17,426 nucleotides of DNA from Syntrophaceae bacterium UBA2208. Its GTDB lineage: Bacteria; Desulfobacterota; BSN033; UBA1163. The stretch covers positions 1 to 17,426 of the forward strand of contig DCUS01000057.1 in NCBI GenBank assembly GCA_002327885.1. The letters are read 5' to 3'. Shown here one piece after another: positions 15,818-17,426 of this stretch. The position numbers were made by a program, and so were the translations under genes. Position 1 is the stretch's first letter. Each line of letters opens with the position of its first letter. The notes beneath the pieces were generated by a model. The model was not told the DNA's origin. It did no database searches and was given only the letters and a program-made list of their open reading frames with translations.

Positions 15818-16028
15818 GAATGGGATTGTTTCCCTAACTCTCTTTCAAGAACACTGTTGGGTTTGGAAATGTATTTCCTGCGGAGAGTATATTGACCAAG
15901 TGATTTTAGAGAATCGCCAAATCCAAAGGTTGAATCGCGAGAAAAGCAACAAGAAAATTGAAGGACCTATATATAGATCTTACTCAGGCGCTCCATCTGT
16001 TCAAAAAATTCTCATTTCGTTCTCGTAG
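15816..16028 (+). pseudogene. Remnant of a small zinc-ribbon protein gene
   Basis: The plus frame encodes HCWVWKCISCGEYIDQVILENR (about residues 13-34, split here as HCWVWKCISCG and EYIDQVILENR). This resembles the C-terminal half of small zinc-ribbon proteins that end in a pattern like WRCxxCGexxDpvIlxNR. Only one C-x-x-C-G knuckle is present. The expected first knuckle is missing, and sequence upstream runs straight into the terminator. There is no ATG or ribosome binding site for a full protein; the frame opens with a TTG inside the U-tract. A 5'-truncated gene is the simplest reading. The family resemblance is from memory of the pattern, and the tail after residue 40 is not recognised. 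Confidence 0.4.
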
Positions 16029-16107
16029 GGGCTTCCTGTAAGAGTGATTTTACGCGTAGGATACGCAATACAACATTTCAAGCGAAAATCAGCGCAAATT
16101 TTTCAAC

Positions 16108-16136
16108 TTGAGAATGGGGTAATTGTGCTATATATT
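16108..16136 (+). promoter_or_regulatory. Probable sigma70 promoter of an intergenic small RNA
   Basis: TTGAGA (16108-16113), a 17-bp spacer and TATATT (16131-16136) match the consensus in 10 of 12 positions. The expected start near 16143 lies 11 bases before a folded element that ends in a U-tract. No protein-coding gene on this strand follows within the window. Confidence 0.5.
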
Positions 16137-16142
16137 AGCGGG

Positions 16143-16237
16143 AAGTGGAAATTGCCGTCTCGACTCCGTGGGAGGAGAAGATTTAAACTGGCCAAGAGCG
16201 AATTTTCTCGGAATATGGGATCAGGACGGCTTTTTTT
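16143..16237 (+). ncRNA. Candidate structured small RNA of about 95 nt
   Basis: Three helices can form. P1 is GCCGTC (16154-16159) with GACGGC (16225-16230). P2 is CTCC (16164-16167) with GGAG (16171-16174). P3 is GAGAAGATT (16175-16183) with AATTTTCTC (16201-16209), nine pairs including one G-U. P1 closes a three-way junction and is followed at once by seven T (16231-16237), as at an intrinsic terminator. A good promoter sits at the right distance upstream. I do not recognise the fold: it does not match tRNA-Sec, SRP RNA, 6S RNA or a riboswitch class known to me. An 86-codon frame crosses this DNA but looks non-coding. Confidence 0.45.
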
Positions 16238-16296
16238 ATTCAGGGAATTGAGTATGGCAGGGGTATTTTGGTTTTGTGTAAGAGAATGTCCTGAAG

Positions 16297-16734
16297 TTAT
16301 TTAAATCTTTTCATGATTTCTTCTTTAATTTTATTAGGGGGAATATTTTCCTTGTGTAATCGTTTTGTTAAGAGGGCCTCCTCTTGACATATCATTCACC
16401 CAGCTCCATGCCTATCAATAAAACAATCTAAAAGGTTTTCATGGCCATAAGGCTCACATTCGCACAAACAAGGCATCTGTGAGAGAATTTCAGGAATCTC
16501 TTTTGCTATCTGGTAAGCCTCCTTAGCCTTTCCTTTAAACAGGTGGGGATCAAGAGTTTTCGGCAGCCCAGTCTGCGGGTCGGTCATCTTTTCTTTTAAT
16601 ATTTTAAAGGTCTTTTCATCTGTCTTCTGGGCAAAAGTTTTGGCACGGTCTCCATTGACTAATATAAGAGAGCCAAAGGCCAGACTGAGGAAAATCAGAA
16701 CTGGATAAGGTATTTTGCCTTCAGGCATATGCAT
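16297..16734 (-). CDS. PCYCGC-motif family protein, probable selenoprotein (in-frame TGA at 16398-16396 read as Sec113)
   Basis: Read through one TGA, the frame gives 145 residues. A hydrophobic segment at about 10-26 indicates export or membrane anchoring. The cysteine-rich core MPCLCEC (C89, C91, C93), then GHENLLDCFIDRHGAG with C104, matches the PCYCGC-motif family of unknown function. Relatives continue with a C-x-x-C. Here it is TGA-Met-Ile-Cys, so U113 and C116 would form a U-x-x-C redox motif. The 32 residues after the TGA (QEEALLTKRLHKENIPPNKI and on) continue the family pattern to a TAA. A SECIS-like hairpin starts seven bases after the TGA. AAAGGG precedes the ATG at 16734. A conventional reading would stop at residue 112 and lose the conserved end. 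It lies 62 bp after the rhodanese gene, probably in one operon. Confidence 0.82.
16366..16389 (-). promoter_or_regulatory. SECIS-like hairpin in the PCYCGC gene
   Basis: On the minus strand AAGAGG (16385-16380) and CCTCTT (16375-16370) enclose the four-base loop AGGC. TGT and ACA extend the stem by three pairs beyond one C/A mismatch. The loop begins 17 bases after the TGA and has GG at its second and third positions. Bacterial SECIS elements lie inside the coding sequence just after UGA, with a G in a small apical loop at about this distance. Confidence 0.72.
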
Positions 16735-16796
16735 TTTTCCCTTTATATATAGAACCGTAACTCATTTTTTTATATCTGAAATTTTAACAAGGCACC

Positions 16797-17198
16797 TTAT
16801 TTCTTTTCCATCGGGTAATTGGAATCAGACCATCCAGCCCAACCACCTTTGAGTGCATAGACCTTTTTAAATCCCTTGTCTCTTAACTTCCGTGCCAAAC
16901 TGGCACTTGTCCCTTCATGGAGTCAGTTACAGTAGAGAACGAGAATCTTATCCTTAGGATACTTATCAGCCCAAGATTCTATATGATCAGGGTTTTCTCG
17001 AACAGCACTTTTAATTTTTGAGTCACTCTTATTCCAGTCTCCTTCCAAACGAACATCTATGGTAACCAAATCCGGGCTGCCAAGCATGGCTTTGAGTTCA
17101 TCCTTTGGCATCCTGGGAACATCCCTCTCGCAGGTTGTAAATATGCCACCCGCCAGTGAAATGATCGCTGTTAGTAATATTGACCTTCTTTTCGCCAT
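16797..17198 (-). CDS. Exported rhodanese-domain protein, probable selenoprotein (in-frame TGA at 16925-16923 read as Sec92)
   Basis: Read through one TGA, the frame gives 133 residues. Residues 1-22 form a basic-hydrophobic export signal, and C23 (FTTC) might be a lipoprotein cysteine, though the box is imperfect. A single rhodanese domain follows: VPRMPKDELKAML, the strand VTIDVR, then ILVLYCN-U-LHEGTSASLARKL and VYALKGGWAGW near the C-terminus. Related proteins have C-x-C-P-x-E-x-T-S here, so the TGA replaces the second Cys and C90-N-U92 results. U92 is six residues before the Ser that opens the next helix, the spacing of the catalytic Cys in canonical rhodanese loops. Read conventionally, the protein stops inside its active site. 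A hairpin follows the TGA. The partner gene is 62 bp downstream. Confidence 0.85.
16892..16906 (-). promoter_or_regulatory. SECIS-like hairpin in the rhodanese gene
   Basis: On the minus strand GTGCCA and TGGCAC form a perfect 6-bp stem around GTT; if the innermost pair opens, the loop is AGTTT. The loop G is 23 bases after the TGA. Distance, stem length and a G near the start of the apical loop agree with bacterial SECIS rules. Confidence 0.68.
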
Positions 17199-17223
17199 GC
17201 TCCATCCCCTTTTTTAAAAAATA

Positions 17224-17253
17224 AGTATATGGTAAGCGACTTTTGAATATCAA
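17224..17253 (-). promoter_or_regulatory. Probable promoter of the two-gene selenoprotein operon
   Basis: The minus strand has TTGATA (17253-17248), an 18-bp spacer and TATACT (17229-17224), matching the sigma70 consensus in 10 of 12 positions. Transcription would start near 17217, leaving about 20 bases before the ATG at 17198. That leader contains AAGGGG as a likely ribosome binding site. Confidence 0.5.
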
Positions 17254-17426
17254 GGCAAACTTTCCTCGGACTCTCTTCCTTTGGTAGCTATCTGTGGAAC
17301 CCATACATTTTTTATTCTTATACTTGCTTTCTAACCATACTCCTCAACTTTCAGGATTGTGTTGGTCTGTCAACTTGTTTCAAACTAACCTTATGATCGG
17401 CGAGATTTTTTGGAAACTAAAAATAA

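Noticed and set aside
16154..16230. tRNA, including tRNA-Sec
   Set aside because: The outer stem and 77-nt size are tRNA-like, but there is no TTCGA-type T loop, no anticodon arm geometry and no CCA. The second helix has a three-base loop.
16044..16304. 86-codon plus-strand frame
   Set aside because: The composition is not protein-like, there is no ribosome binding site, and it crosses a promoter, a folded element and an intrinsic terminator.
16297..17198. UGA read as Trp or Gly through a variant genetic code
   Set aside because: TGA is a normal stop for murE, ftsW, rsmH, ftsL and the DUF2784 gene here, several of them at overlaps with the next start. Both internal TGAs sit at Cys columns, not Trp or Gly.
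16297..17198. Two ordinary pseudogenes with nonsense mutations
   Set aside because: Apart from the TGA each frame is intact to a proper stop with family-like residues on both sides. The TGAs fall only at conserved Cys codons, and hairpins with SECIS geometry follow both.
17098..17304. 68-codon minus-strand frame overlapping the start of the rhodanese gene
   Set aside because: It overlaps the export signal of the rhodanese protein in another frame and has no recognisable features.
17254..17426. Possible gene or element at the right edge
   Set aside because: The stretch is AT-rich. I see no start with a ribosome binding site, no terminator, no repeat and no known motif; a TTGACA on the minus strand (17374-17369) lacks a matching -10.
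1..17426. CRISPR array, insertion sequence, prophage or rRNA
   Set aside because: No evenly spaced identical repeats, transposase motifs, terminal inverted repeats or rRNA-like sequence were found. The short tandem repeats have no spacers.

Overview
The window holds most of a division and cell wall (dcw) cluster on the minus strand, a divergent ligA-DUF2784 pair on the plus strand, and a short accessory region whose two minus-strand genes are each interrupted by an in-frame TGA at a conserved cysteine position. Gram-negative type peptidoglycan is indicated by the meso-diaminopimelate motif DNPR in MurE. FtsI carries one C-terminal PASTA domain. The moderate base composition, AT-rich gaps and probable selenoproteins fit an anaerobic deltaproteobacterium in the broad sense (Desulfobacterota or a neighbouring lineage). 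That placement is inference.

From right to left (5' to 3' of the operon), bases 13123 to 30 carry mraZ, rsmH, ftsL, ftsI, murE, murF, mraY, murD, ftsW, murG and murC. All appear intact, and many are joined by 4-base overlaps. The operon starts at a TTGACA-type promoter followed by three 10-bp-spaced TGGKA boxes that look like the MraZ operator. The murC end lies 29 bases from the window edge, so further dcw genes (murB, ftsQ, ftsA, ftsZ) may follow outside. Most gaps of 29 bp or more in and beside this cluster hold a degenerate tandem repeat with a 7- or 9-bp period.

Divergently, ligA (NAD-dependent DNA ligase) sits behind a near-consensus promoter placed so that the transcript would begin at or next to the start codon. 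A DUF2784 membrane protein gene follows, and a strong intrinsic terminator closes the unit. Next come a remnant of a zinc-ribbon gene and a candidate small RNA of about 95 nt, which has its own promoter, a three-way-junction fold and a terminator.

The most notable part is 16297-17198 (minus). A rhodanese-domain protein and a PCYCGC-motif protein, both with N-terminal export signals, lie in tandem. In each, a TGA stands exactly where relatives have cysteine (C-x-U in the rhodanese loop, U-x-x-C in the PCYCGC protein). Homologous sequence continues in frame after it, and a small hairpin with G in its apical loop follows at bacterial SECIS distance. The best reading is a two-gene selenoprotein operon for extracytoplasmic sulfur, selenium or metal redox chemistry. 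TGA is an ordinary stop in the neighbouring dcw genes, so a changed genetic code is not the explanation.
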